A stretch of DNA of 64,000 nucleotides. It comes from Nocardioides conyzicola (GTDB lineage: Bacteria > Actinomycetota > Actinomycetes > Propionibacteriales > Nocardioidaceae). The stretch is taken from contig NZ_BAABKM010000002.1 in NCBI RefSeq assembly GCF_039543825.1, positions 1,582,133 to 1,646,132 on the forward strand, in the 5' to 3' direction. Below the pieces are notes generated by a model, which was not told the DNA's origin, made no database searches, and worked only from the letters and a program-made list of their open reading frames with translations. Below are positions 7,374 through 15,749 of this stretch, piece by piece; position 1 is the stretch's first letter; each line of letters opens with the position of its first letter. Made by a program: the position numbers and the translations under genes.

Positions 7374-8126
7374 GTGGACGCGATCCTGGCGGCGGTCGTG
7401 GTCGTCATCCTCGTGGTGGCGACCGCGGCCGCCGTCCGTGCGAAGCGGGCCGGCCACCCGCTCGGCGCCGGCATCAGAGGCGTCGGCGCCGCGCGGAGCA
7501 TCGCGACCGGGCTGGGCGTCGCCGCGGCCGGGATGCTCACGACCACCGGGCTGATGGCCCTCGCCGGCGTCGCCCACATCGACGGGATCGGCTTCGACCC
7601 CGGCGTGCTCCTGCTCGGGGCGCTGGTCTTCACGCTGTCCGGGTACGGCGAGGAGCTGCTCTTCCGCGTCCTGATGCTCGGCGGGCTGGTCCGCCTGACC
7701 GGGCGGCCGTGGCTCGCGCTGACGATCATGGCTGCCGCGGTCGGTGCGTTCCACGTCGCGACCACCGACCACACGACCGTGCTCTCGGTCGTCAGCAGCA
7801 CCCTCGGCGGCGTGATGTACGGCGTCGCGTTCCTCCGCACCGGCACCCTGTGGCTCGGCCTCGGCGTGCACATCGGCTGGAACTGGATCCAGGGCACGCT
7901 GCTGGGCTTCACCGTCAGCGGCACCGACGACTACAGCGGCGCGCTCCTCGACGTGCACACGACCGGTGCGGCCTGGCTCGGTGGCGGCCCCTACGGGCCG
8001 GAGGGCAGCGTGCTGTCGCTGGTGGGCCGGCTCGTGATCATCGGGCTGGTCCTGGCCGTCACGGCACCGGGTCGCCCTGCACGCGGTACTTCCGGTAGGA
8101 GTACGCCAGCAGCCCGAGGGCGATGA
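7374..8126 (+). CDS. CPBP-family intramembrane metalloprotease
   Basis: Multi-pass membrane protein of the CAAX protease and bacteriocin-processing (Abi/CPBP) family. It is 250 residues with hydrophobic segments throughout. It shows the three family motifs: GEELLFRVLMLGGL (EExxxR), GAFHVATTDH (FxxxH-like) and LGVHIGWNW (HxxxN/W). Substrates are unknown, and no nearby precursor peptide points to one. GTG start with a leaderless-type hexamer at 7362. The last 68 bp overlap the convergent gene at 8059-8508, and the C-terminal 20 residues (Arg/Ser/Pro-rich) look like run-on coding. Confidence 0.85.
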   Translation: MDAILAAVVVVILVVATAAAVRAKRAGHPLGAGIRGVGAARSIATGLGVAAAGMLTTTGLMALAGVAHIDGIGFDPGVLLLGALVFTLSGYGEELLFRVLMLGGLVRLTGRPWLALTIMAAAVGAFHVATTDHTTVLSVVSSTLGGVMYGVAFLRTGTLWLGLGVHIGWNWIQGTLLGFTVSGTDDYSGALLDVHTTGAAWLGGGPYGPEGSVLSLVGRLVIIGLVLAVTAPGRPARGTSGRSTPAARGR

Positions 8127-8508
8127 AGCCCGAGAGCACCAGCGTGATCCCGGTCGCCGGGCCGCCGACGAGCCACCACGAGTCGCGCACCGGCCACCAG
8201 CCGGGGGCAGCCGGGTCGACGATCCAGAGCACGCCGAACCCGAGGATCGCCAGGCCGCCGAGCGTCGAGAGCGCGACCCGCCACCAGGTCTCGACACCCT
8301 CGGCGGCGGCGCGCTTCGCCATCCGCTCGACCGGCTCGAGCCGGCGCTCGGCCCACTCGTACTGCTGGGACAGCACGACCAGGCCCGCGAAGAGCATCAG
8401 CAGCCCGGGGCCGGGCAGCACCAGCGCGGCGATGCCCGCCAGGATCAGGGTCCAGCCCACGATCTCCAGCAGGATCCGCTTCGCGTGCCGACCGCCGGGG
8501 AACCCCAT
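8059..8508 (-). CDS. PGPGW-type small transmembrane protein
   Basis: 149-residue membrane protein of the actinobacterial PGPGW/TIGR02611-like family, role unknown. Two hydrophobic segments flank the LPGPGL motif (about 15-50), a charged stretch follows (YEWAERRLEPVERMAKRAA), then two more membrane segments (about 80-140). It converges on and overlaps the CPBP protease gene by 68 bp. No operon partner is seen; the next minus gene upstream (8540-9202) ends 31 nt from the ATG side and reads the same way, so the two may be co-transcribed. Confidence 0.75.
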   Translation of the reverse strand: MGFPGGRHAKRILLEIVGWTLILAGIAALVLPGPGLLMLFAGLVVLSQQYEWAERRLEPVERMAKRAAAEGVETWWRVALSTLGGLAILGFGVLWIVDPAAPGWWPVRDSWWLVGGPATGITLVLSGFIALGLLAYSYRKYRVQGDPVP

Positions 8509-8539
8509 GCCGGAAGCCTGCCAGACCGCGTCAAGCGCG

Positions 8540-9202
8540 TCAGGCGGCCAGGCTCAGGTCGTCGCGCGCGACGTCCGGGTCGATCCCGTCGGGCAGCCGC
8601 ACCAGGCGGGCGTGCACGTGCGGGGGTACGGCGAGCCGCGTCAGGATCAGCACCGCCCCGCTCGTCGCGACCAGCGCGTAGATGAGGTTGGCGTCGATGT
8701 CGGCGATCAGGCCGTAGGCGCCGGCCAGCGAGGCGTCGACGATGAGCATCGCCCATCCCGAGGCCGCGATCGCCGAGACGTCGTGCGAGCGCCACGCGGT
8801 CACGGCGGCGGGCCCGACCATGAGCGCGATCGAGCAGCCCAGCGCGACGACGATCGGGGTGGAGCCGAGCACCGGCACCAGGGCCGTCAGCGTCGCGATC
8901 GTCAGCGCCCAGACGGCGGGCAGCCACATCCGGTCGCGGTTGCCGCCGCGGCGCCAGGCCAGCAGCATCGCGCCCGCCGTACCGGGCAGGGCGAGGAACG
9001 CCGGCAGGATCACCCACACCTCGTGCTCGACCACGCCGAAGACCGTCCAGGCGATGCCGCTGACCGTCGAGTTCGCGAGCGCGGCGACGCTCACGCCGGC
9101 GGCGGTGCCGCTGCGCGCGAGCTTGCGCATCTGGGGGACGGTGTAGGCGAACGCGAGGAGCGTGCCGGCCAGGCCGACGACGGTCGCGAGCGAGAGGTTC
9201 AC
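8540..9202 (-). CDS. PQ-loop/SemiSWEET-like membrane protein
   Basis: 220 residues with about seven hydrophobic segments. The first carries a PQ-loop motif (FAYTVPQMRKL, residues about 18-28), followed by SGIAW, as in SemiSWEET and PQ-loop repeat transporters. A small-molecule (possibly sugar) transport role follows from the family and is not shown here. The C-terminus (about 185-220) is soluble and acidic. It lies upstream of the PGPGW membrane gene in the same direction. The ATG start has no strong ribosome binding site. The 180 bp upstream hold nothing that I could assign. Confidence 0.65.
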   Translation of the reverse strand: MNLSLATVVGLAGTLLAFAYTVPQMRKLARSGTAAGVSVAALANSTVSGIAWTVFGVVEHEVWVILPAFLALPGTAGAMLLAWRRGGNRDRMWLPAVWALTIATLTALVPVLGSTPIVVALGCSIALMVGPAAVTAWRSHDVSAIAASGWAMLIVDASLAGAYGLIADIDANLIYALVATSGAVLILTRLAVPPHVHARLVRLPDGIDPDVARDDLSLAA

Positions 9203-9382
9203 GGGCGTGCTTTCTTCGGGAACAGACGACGGCCGCCATGTGCGAGCACGTGGCGACCGTCGGCGGAGCTGACGTGGGGATCGGTGGTCGGCGGCGTCAC
9301 GCCTGCCGACCGGACAAGTCTACCGACCTTCCGGACCGTTCCCGACCAAAAGTAAGCCCCGTCAGGGTGATGTCACCCACAG

Positions 9383-9416
9383 ATCTTCCGGCATTCATCT
9401 TTCAGGGCCGGAAGAT
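9383..9416 (-). terminator. Hairpin downstream of the crotonase gene
   Basis: ATCTTCCGGC (9383-9392) and its exact reverse complement (9407-9416) form a 10-bp stem with a 14-nt loop, starting 8 nt past the stop of the minus-strand gene at 9425. There is no clear U-tract, which is usual in actinobacteria. Confidence 0.55.
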
Positions 9417-9424
9417 GTCCCGTT

Positions 9425-10189
9425 TCAGCGGCCCTTCCAGACCGGCGGGCGCTTCTCCGCGAACGCCGTCGCGCCCTCGGTGGCGTCCTCCGACACGAAG
9501 ACCGGCATCATCACCTCGCCCTGCTTGGCCCACATCTCGTCGGCGGACCAGTCGGACGAGGTGCGGGCGATCTGCTTGGTGACGGCGACGGCGAGCGGAC
9601 CGTTGCCGGCGATCGCGGCGGCGAGCTCGAGCGCTCCGGCCAGCGCACCGCCCTCGGGGGTCACCCGGTTGACCAGGCCGAGCTCGGCAGCGCGGGCCGC
9701 CGTGATCGGGTCACCGGTCAGCAGCATCTCCAGCGCGATCGCCTGCGGGATCCGCCGCGGCAGCAGCATCGCCGCGCCGGCCCCCGCGACCAGGGCGCGC
9801 TTGACCTCCGGTACGCCGAGCTTGGCCGTCTCGGCGGCGACGACGAGGTCGCACGCCAGCAGCAGCTCGAACCCGCCCGCCACGGCCCAGCCCTCGACCG
9901 CGCCGATGAGGGGCTTGCGGGGCGGTCGCTCGGTGATCCCCCCGAGGCCCCGGCCCTCGATGCTCGGCACCTCGCCTCGGAGGAACGCCTTGAGGTCCAT
10001 GCCGGCGCTGAAGGTCCCGCCGGCGCCGGTCAGCACGCCGACCCGGAGCTCGTCGCTCGCGTCGAGCTCGTCGACCGCTGCCGCGATCCCGGCCGCGACC
10101 GCCCCGTTGATCGCGTTCTTCGCCTCGGGCCGGTTGATCGTGATGACCTGGACCCCGTCGCGCCGCTCGACCAGTACCTCGTCTGCCAT
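9425..10189 (-). CDS. Enoyl-CoA hydratase/isomerase family protein (crotonase)
   Basis: 254-residue crotonase-fold enzyme acting on an acyl-CoA. The oxyanion-hole segments are visible (FSAGMDLKAF and EGWAVAGGFELLLACDLVVAA). The glutamate pair of classical hydratases is not clear: the second region reads KLGVPEVKRALVAGAGA, with one Glu, a pattern common in crotonases of unknown substrate. ATG 10189 is preferred over the adjacent GTG 10192 because AAGGAG lies 6 nt before the ATG. The NADPH:F420 reductase gene lies 26 nt upstream, same strand, so a two-gene unit is likely. Specificity cannot be read from sequence. Confidence 0.85.
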   Translation of the reverse strand: MADEVLVERRDGVQVITINRPEAKNAINGAVAAGIAAAVDELDASDELRVGVLTGAGGTFSAGMDLKAFLRGEVPSIEGRGLGGITERPPRKPLIGAVEGWAVAGGFELLLACDLVVAAETAKLGVPEVKRALVAGAGAAMLLPRRIPQAIALEMLLTGDPITAARAAELGLVNRVTPEGGALAGALELAAAIAGNGPLAVAVTKQIARTSSDWSADEMWAKQGEVMMPVFVSEDATEGATAFAEKRPPVWKGR

Positions 10190-10215
10190 CACGTTCTCCT
10201 TCGTGGGCGTCGTGC

Positions 10216-10893
10216 TCAGATGTCCGTGACCCGGATGCCGGCGTGGGCCTTGTAGCGGCGGTTCACGCTGATCAGGTTGGCGGTGAGGGCCTCGACCTGG
10301 TGGGCGTTGCGGAGGCGGCCGCCGTACACGCCGCGGACCCCGGGGATGGTGCCGGCCAGGTCCTGGACCAGGTCGGTGGCCTCACGCACGTCGCCGAGGA
10401 CGAGCACGTCGGTGTCGACCGAGGTGACCTCGGGGTCCTCCAGCTTGACCGCGCTGACGTTGTGGAAGGCGCCGACCACGGTCGACTCGGTGAGGATCCC
10501 CTGTGCCTGCTGCGCCGCGGAGCCCTCCTCGACCGGCAGCGCGTAGGCGCCCTGCTTGTCGAAGCCGAGCGGGTTCACGCAGTCGACGACGACCTTGCCG
10601 GCGAGGGCGGGGGCGAGCTCGGCGAGCAGCTCCGCGTGGCCGTCCCACGGCACCGCGACGACGACGATGTCGCCCGCTGCGGCCGCGCCGGCGTTGTCGG
10701 CGCCGGTGACGTCGCCACCGACCGCCTCGGCCAGGGTCGCGGCCGCCTCGGAGGCGCGCTCCGCGCTGCGGCTGCCGATCACCACGGGCACACCTGCGGC
10801 CGCGAACCGGCGGGCGAGCCCGCGGCCCTGGGGTCCGGTGCCGCCCAGCACCGCGACGGTCTTGCCGGTCAAGGAGTCGGGAACGTTGCTCAT
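10216..10893 (-). CDS. npdG: NADPH-dependent F420 reductase
   Basis: Transfers hydride between NADPH and the deazaflavin F420. It is 225 residues, the usual size. The N-terminal Rossmann motif is GGTGPQGRGLARRFA (residues about 18-32), followed by GSRSAERA, the NADP 2'-phosphate-binding segment of this family. The rest matches Fno/FGD-type reductases (VVDCVNPLGFD, VGAFHNVSA). It supplies F420H2 for enzymes such as the deazaflavin-dependent protein at 47240-47707. Divergent from the MFS gene across 73 bp; followed by the crotonase gene. Confidence 0.9.
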   Translation of the reverse strand: MSNVPDSLTGKTVAVLGGTGPQGRGLARRFAAAGVPVVIGSRSAERASEAAATLAEAVGGDVTGADNAGAAAAGDIVVVAVPWDGHAELLAELAPALAGKVVVDCVNPLGFDKQGAYALPVEEGSAAQQAQGILTESTVVGAFHNVSAVKLEDPEVTSVDTDVLVLGDVREATDLVQDLAGTIPGVRGVYGGRLRNAHQVEALTANLISVNRRYKAHAGIRVTDI

Positions 10894-10966
10894 GGCGACA
10901 CTCTGTCAGCCTGGCGTGCCGATCACGCGGTAGGGCAGGGTGGTGGACCTCACACCGGGAGGCACG

Positions 10967-13024
10967 ATGACCGCCACTGCCACGTCGCCGGCTCCCGCCG
11001 CCTCGCCGACGCCCACCTTCCTCACCGGACGTGCTCGGGTGGTCGCGTTCTCGACCATCGGCCTGGGGATGCTGCTGGCGGCACTGGACGGCACGATCGT
11101 GTCGACCGCGCTGCCGACCATCGTCGGCGACCTCGGCGGCGGCAACCACGTCTCCTGGGTGGTGACGTCCTACCTGCTGGCGCAGACCGCGGTCACGGTG
11201 GTCGTCGGCAAGCTCGGCGACCAGTTCGGCCGCAAGCTGGTCTTCCAGCTGAGCGTCACCATCTTCATCATCGGCTCGGCGCTGTGCGGCCTGGCGGACG
11301 GGATGACCTGGCTGATCGCGTCGCGCGCCCTGCAGGGGATCGGCGCCGGCGGCCTGACGGTCACCGCCACCGCCCTGATCGCGGACATCATCCCGCTGCG
11401 CGAGCGCGGCAAGTTCCAGGGCGCCCTCGGCGCGGTCTTCGGCGTCGCCACCGTGATCGGCCCGCTGCTCGGCGGCCTCCTGACCGACAACGTCAGCTGG
11501 CGCTGGTGCTTCTACGTCAACGTGCCGCTCGCGCTCATCGTGATCGTGGCCGCCCGCTTCACCATCCCCAAGGTCCCCGGCGGCGCCAAGCCGCGCATCG
11601 ACTACGCCGGCATGGCCACGGTCGCGCTGGGCGCCTCGATGCTGGTGCTGGCCACCAGCTTCGGCGGTACGACGTACCCGTGGGCCTCGTGGCAGATCAT
11701 CGGCCTGCTGGTCGGCGGCGTCGCGGTGCTGGGCGTGTTCGTCCTGATCGAGCACCACGCCGTCGAGCCGATCCTGCCGCTGCGGCTCTTCCGGTCGAAG
11801 GTCTTCTCGGACTGCTGCGCGCTGGCCTTCGTCGTCGGCTTCACCATGCTCGGCGCGATGACCTTCCTCCCGACGTTCTTCCAGTACGTCGAGGGCGTGA
11901 CCGCGACGCAGTCCGGCTTCCGGATGCTGCCGCTCGTGCTCGGCCTGCTCGCCACCGCGATCACGAGCGGCAACATCGTGAGCAAGACCGGCCGCTACAA
12001 GGTCTTCCCGGTCGTCGGCGGCCTGGTGATGGGCCTCGGGCTCTTCCTGCTCTCGACGATGGAGCCGTCGACGTCGGTGTGGCAGTCGGCGACCTACCTC
12101 TTCGTGCTCGGTATGGGCATCGGGCTGAGCATGCAGGTGCTGACGATCATCGTGCAGGCATCGGTCCCCTACGCCGACCTCGGCGTCGCGACGTCGGGTG
12201 TGACCTTCTTCCGCACCATGGGCAGCGCGTTCGGTGCCGCGATCTTCGGCACGCTCTACGCCAACTTCCTCAGCGACCGGCTCCCCACCGCGATCGCCGA
12301 GAGCCCCGGGGTCACTCCCCAGGACCTGGCCACGCCGAGCGCGCTGCACCAGCTGGAGGACAGCGTGATCGCGCCGATCGTCACCGCCTACTCCGACTCG
12401 CTGACCCAGGTGTTCCTGTGGGCGGTCCCGGTCGCCCTGGTCGCGTTCGTCCTCGCGCTCTTCCTCCCCCAGGTCCGGCTCGCCGACAGCCTGGCGCCGG
12501 AGGCCAACGACATCGGGCCCGGCTTCGGGGCCCCCGAGTCGCTACCCAACCAGGAGATCCTGTCCCGCAGGATCGCGAACCTCCTCTACGGCCGCCGCCG
12601 CGACCGGGTGCTCGACCTGCTCGAGTCCGACGAGACCGACCTCGACGCCGCCAGCATCTGGGCGATCGTGCAGGTCTACGGCCTGACCGCGTCCGGCCAC
12701 CGCGCCGACGTGGCCCAGGTGGCCTGGTCGCGGCACCTGCCGGCCGCGGTCCTCGAGCCGCTCTTCCGGCAGGTCGTCGCGGCCGGGTACGCCGAGGGCA
12801 ACCTCGACGACCTCACCCTGACCGCGCAGGGCCGGGCCACGATCGACCGGCTCAGCGACGACCTCAGCGCCTGGATCCTCGACAATCTGGAGGGCATGGA
12901 GGGCGAGACCCAGGAGGGGGTCGCCGAGGCGATCGCGTTCGTCGTGCAGCGCATCGTCGTCGAGCGCGTCGAGTCGCCGGTCAGGCCGCCGGCCGCGGCG
13001 CTCGCGGGCGACGCCGCCCCGTGA
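10967..13024 (+). CDS. DHA2-type MFS drug exporter with C-terminal winged-helix-like extension
   Basis: Proton-driven multidrug exporter of the EmrB/QacA type. It is 685 residues. Fourteen membrane segments span about 15-510, with LLAALDGTIVSTALPTIVGDL in TM1 and GKLGDQFGRK in loop 2-3. DHA2 proteins usually end near 500-540. Here a further soluble segment of about 150 residues follows (ILSRRIANLLYGRR..., LPAAVLEPLFRQVVAAGYAEG, LTLTAQGRATIDRL), which reads like a MarR/PadR-type winged helix. ATG 10967 is chosen because GGGAGG precedes it; an in-frame GTG lies at 10940. The 3' end overlaps mftF by 44 bp, tail to tail. Confidence 0.85.
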   Translation: MTATATSPAPAASPTPTFLTGRARVVAFSTIGLGMLLAALDGTIVSTALPTIVGDLGGGNHVSWVVTSYLLAQTAVTVVVGKLGDQFGRKLVFQLSVTIFIIGSALCGLADGMTWLIASRALQGIGAGGLTVTATALIADIIPLRERGKFQGALGAVFGVATVIGPLLGGLLTDNVSWRWCFYVNVPLALIVIVAARFTIPKVPGGAKPRIDYAGMATVALGASMLVLATSFGGTTYPWASWQIIGLLVGGVAVLGVFVLIEHHAVEPILPLRLFRSKVFSDCCALAFVVGFTMLGAMTFLPTFFQYVEGVTATQSGFRMLPLVLGLLATAITSGNIVSKTGRYKVFPVVGGLVMGLGLFLLSTMEPSTSVWQSATYLFVLGMGIGLSMQVLTIIVQASVPYADLGVATSGVTFFRTMGSAFGAAIFGTLYANFLSDRLPTAIAESPGVTPQDLATPSALHQLEDSVIAPIVTAYSDSLTQVFLWAVPVALVAFVLALFLPQVRLADSLAPEANDIGPGFGAPESLPNQEILSRRIANLLYGRRRDRVLDLLESDETDLDAASIWAIVQVYGLTASGHRADVAQVAWSRHLPAAVLEPLFRQVVAAGYAEGNLDDLTLTAQGRATIDRLSDDLSAWILDNLEGMEGETQEGVAEAIAFVVQRIVVERVESPVRPPAAALAGDAAP

Positions 13025-14390
13025 TCCGGGGCACCAGCACCCGCGCCGAGTGAGCGCGTACGGCCCCCCACCACAGGCCCGCGCCGTACGCGAGATCGTC
13101 CAGCCGCCGCGCCACGAAGGCCTCCGGCGCGCGGCCGGCCGGGACCTCGCGGTGGTCGAGCAGGTCCCAGACCATCGCCGCCGCGACGGCACGCCGGGCC
13201 CGTCGGGAGCCGAGCGCGACGACCGCGGTCCCGGGCCACCAGTGCCGCAGCAGCAGGTGCGAGCCCTGCCGCAGCGTGGAGACGCCGACCTCCGCTGTCA
13301 GCGCGGTCGCCAGGTGACCACGGTCGGGGGTGTCCGGCAGGGTCCGCCCGAGCCGGAGACGGACCAGGGCGACGCAGCCGAGCGCCACCGGCACCGACCA
13401 CCGCCGCTGGGCCAGCAGGGCGAGCGCCCCCACCGCCGGGACCGGCGACAGCACGGCCGGCGCCATCCAGTCGCCGTGCCGCTGGGCCAGCCAGGCGCCG
13501 CCGGTGCCGTAGAACGCCTTGCGACCCAGCCAGGTCGCCCAGGTGCCGCGGCTGTCGTGACCCGCGACGTACGCCGGGTCGTAGCGGACGTGCCGCCCCG
13601 ACTGGATCAGCCGCCACACGAGGTCGACGTCCTCTCCGACGCGGCGGCCCTCGTCGAAGGCCCCCGCCTCGAGGTCCGCGACCCGCACCACGAGGCAGGC
13701 GCTGGGCAGCCAGCCGACCTTCGACCACGGCCGCACCAGCGCGGGCACCTCGCCGAGGTCGAGCGAGAGCCCGTCGACGTCCCACCGCTCGAAGCGGCGC
13801 GGCTCGGCGCTCCGGGACACGCCCTGCACCCGTGGCCCGACCGCCGCGACCTGCGGGTCGGCGAAGTGGCCGGCGAGCCCGCGCAGGGTCGCCGCGTCGA
13901 CGACGACGTCGGAGTCGACGAACGCGACGTACGCCGTCCGCACCTCGGCGGTGCCGGCGTTGCGGGCGCCCGCGGGCCCGACGTTGTCGGCGAGCACGAC
14001 AAGTTGGGCACCGTGCCGGGTCGCGACCTCCGCCACGGCGGCCGGGTCGCGGGAGGCGTCGTCCACGACGATCACCGGGAGTCCGTCCAGGCCGGCGAGG
14101 AGGCGGTCGAGGCGGTCGGACCGGTCGCGGATCGGCACCACGACGGTGAGGTCGGCGTCACCGGTCGCCGGAGGCAGCACGGGTGCCGCGAGGTTGGCCG
14201 CGAGCAGCCGCTCGGCGACGGTGCCCGTCGTCCGGTCCGCGACCTCGAGGACGTCGCCGCGGGCCAGCGCCGGGGCGGGCTCCTTCAGCCGCAGCACCCG
14301 CAGCGGCGAGCCTCCCACCAGCGTCCGGCCACCGTCGTGGACCCGGACGTCGGCACCGACCCGGACCCGGAAGCCCAGGGGCAGGGTCAT
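12981..14390 (-). CDS. mftF: Mycofactocin system glycosyltransferase MftF
   Basis: Membrane-associated family 2 glycosyltransferase that adds the oligoglucan chain to the mycofactocin core. It is 469 residues, as usual. It shows an N-terminal MftF-specific region (1-80), a GT-A domain with VVVPIRDRSDRL, VVDDASRDP and FVDSDVVVD (DxD), GEDVDLVWRL as the catalytic acidic motif, and hydrophobic C-terminal segments (about 305-400). Last gene of the mft operon, beginning 4 nt after the SDR stop. The 3' end overlaps the convergent MFS gene by 44 bp. Confidence 0.92.
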   Translation of the reverse strand: MTLPLGFRVRVGADVRVHDGGRTLVGGSPLRVLRLKEPAPALARGDVLEVADRTTGTVAERLLAANLAAPVLPPATGDADLTVVVPIRDRSDRLDRLLAGLDGLPVIVVDDASRDPAAVAEVATRHGAQLVVLADNVGPAGARNAGTAEVRTAYVAFVDSDVVVDAATLRGLAGHFADPQVAAVGPRVQGVSRSAEPRRFERWDVDGLSLDLGEVPALVRPWSKVGWLPSACLVVRVADLEAGAFDEGRRVGEDVDLVWRLIQSGRHVRYDPAYVAGHDSRGTWATWLGRKAFYGTGGAWLAQRHGDWMAPAVLSPVPAVGALALLAQRRWSVPVALGCVALVRLRLGRTLPDTPDRGHLATALTAEVGVSTLRQGSHLLLRHWWPGTAVVALGSRRARRAVAAAMVWDLLDHREVPAGRAPEAFVARRLDDLAYGAGLWWGAVRAHSARVLVPRITGRRRPRAPRPAA

Positions 14391-14394
14391 GGCG

Positions 14395-15120
14395 TCATGG
14401 CCGGAAGCCGCCGTCGGCGTGCACGACGCTGCCGTTGAGCGCGGCCCCCTCGACCGAGCAGCAGAAGGCGATGGTGGCGGCCACCTCGCCGGGGTCGAGC
14501 ACCCGGCGCAGCAGCTGGTTGTTGCTGAAGACGACGGGGTCCGAGATGCCGTAGAGGTCGGCGGTCGCGTCGAGCATCGGGGTGTTGGTGGACCCGGGCG
14601 AGACCGCCACGGCGGTGACGCCGGTGGCGACCAGGTCGGCGGCCAGGCCCTTCACCAGCCCGACGACGGCGTGCTTGGCGACGGTGTAGCCGGCGAGGTG
14701 GAAGAGCCCGTACGTGCCGGCGGCCGAGGCGACGGCGACGAACCGGCAGCCGTGCGGGTCCGGCCCGGCGAGCATGGCGGGTACGGCGACGGCGGCGGTG
14801 TTCCAGACCCCGCGGACGTCCACGTCCCAGAGCTGTTGCAGCTCCTCGTCCGGCGTCTCCCACAGCGGTCTGCCGCCGGCGATGACGGCAGCTGCGGCGA
14901 CCGCGACGTCGAGCCGGCCCCAGCGCGCGAGCGCGAAGTCGACGGCGCCCTTGAGGACGTAGCGGTCGCGGACGTCGCCGACGACGTGGGCGACGGTGTC
15001 GGACTCGGGCGCCTCCTCCAGGTCGATCCCCACGACGGCGTACCCCTGCGCGGTCAGGCGCGTGACCGTGGCCGAGCCGATGCCGCCAGCAGCGCCGGTG
15101 ACGAGCGCGACGCGGTTCAT
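14395..15120 (-). CDS. Mycofactocin-coupled short-chain dehydrogenase (SDR)
   Basis: NAD(P)-dependent oxidoreductase of the SDR family inserted between mftE and mftF. It is 241 residues, with the cofactor motif TGAAGGIG (residues about 8-15), a conserved serine (SAAGTYG), the catalytic YTVAK, and a C-terminal NGSVVHADGGF. SDRs co-located with mft genes are thought to hold their nicotinamide cofactor tightly and to pass electrons to mycofactocin; that role is carried over from the family. ATGA overlap with mftE. The substrate is probably an alcohol but cannot be told from sequence. Confidence 0.85.
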   Translation of the reverse strand: MNRVALVTGAAGGIGSATVTRLTAQGYAVVGIDLEEAPESDTVAHVVGDVRDRYVLKGAVDFALARWGRLDVAVAAAAVIAGGRPLWETPDEELQQLWDVDVRGVWNTAAVAVPAMLAGPDPHGCRFVAVASAAGTYGLFHLAGYTVAKHAVVGLVKGLAADLVATGVTAVAVSPGSTNTPMLDATADLYGISDPVVFSNNQLLRRVLDPGEVAATIAFCCSVEGAALNGSVVHADGGFRP

Positions 15121-15749
15121 CCGAGTCGTCCCAGCACGTCGGCGACCATCGCATCGAGGACGCGCTCGCCCTCGGCGGCGGAGGCTCCGGCCGGGTCGCC
15201 GAGGACCCCGTTGGCGGAGACGGCGGCGATCCCGCCGGCCATCATCACGGGGAGGATGTCCCTCAACGGCTGGGTGTTGCCGGTCTCGGCGCGCTCGAGC
15301 CGCACCGACTCCGGGCGGAGGTGCAGCATCAGGGACGTCTCGGTGAAGCCGGCGTGGAGGTCGACGTCCTCCGTCGCGCAGGGCACCCACTCCAGCTCGT
15401 CGGAGGCCTTGAGCGCGGTGAGGTTGCCGCCGTGCGCGTTGACGAAGACGACGCGGGACGCCCAGGTGCGCAGCGACCGGGCCAGCTCGACGGCCAGGTG
15501 CGTCAGCGCGTCGGTCCCGACCGACGCGGTGCCGGCGAAGGACTGGTGCTCGCCGCTCGAGCCGTAGGACAGCGCGGGCGCGACCCAGGTGCCGGGCAGC
15601 TCCGCCGCGACCCTCTCGGCCACCGCGACCGCGATCGCGGTGTCGGTGTCCAGCGGCAGGTGCGGCCCGTGCTGCTCGATCGAGCCGACGGGCACCAGCA
15701 CGAGGCCGGCGCCGGCGGTCTCGGGAGACGTGGCGTCGGCGAGCCTCAT
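15117..15749 (-). CDS. mftE: Mycofactocin precursor peptide peptidase MftE (creatininase family)
   Basis: Metal-dependent amidohydrolase that releases the C-terminal Val-Tyr-derived dipeptide from modified MftA. It is 210 residues. Creatininase-family metal ligands are visible in SIEQHGPHLPLDTD, GEHQSF, FVNAHGGN and an Asp/Glu-rich region near ATEDVDLHAG. It overlaps mftD by 4 nt (ATGA) upstream and the SDR by 4 nt downstream. A longer open frame extends upstream into mftD, but the ATGA coupling decides the start. Confidence 0.92.
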   Translation of the reverse strand: MRLADATSPETAGAGLVLVPVGSIEQHGPHLPLDTDTAIAVAVAERVAAELPGTWVAPALSYGSSGEHQSFAGTASVGTDALTHLAVELARSLRTWASRVVFVNAHGGNLTALKASDELEWVPCATEDVDLHAGFTETSLMLHLRPESVRLERAETGNTQPLRDILPVMMAGGIAAVSANGVLGDPAGASAAEGERVLDAMVADVLGRLG

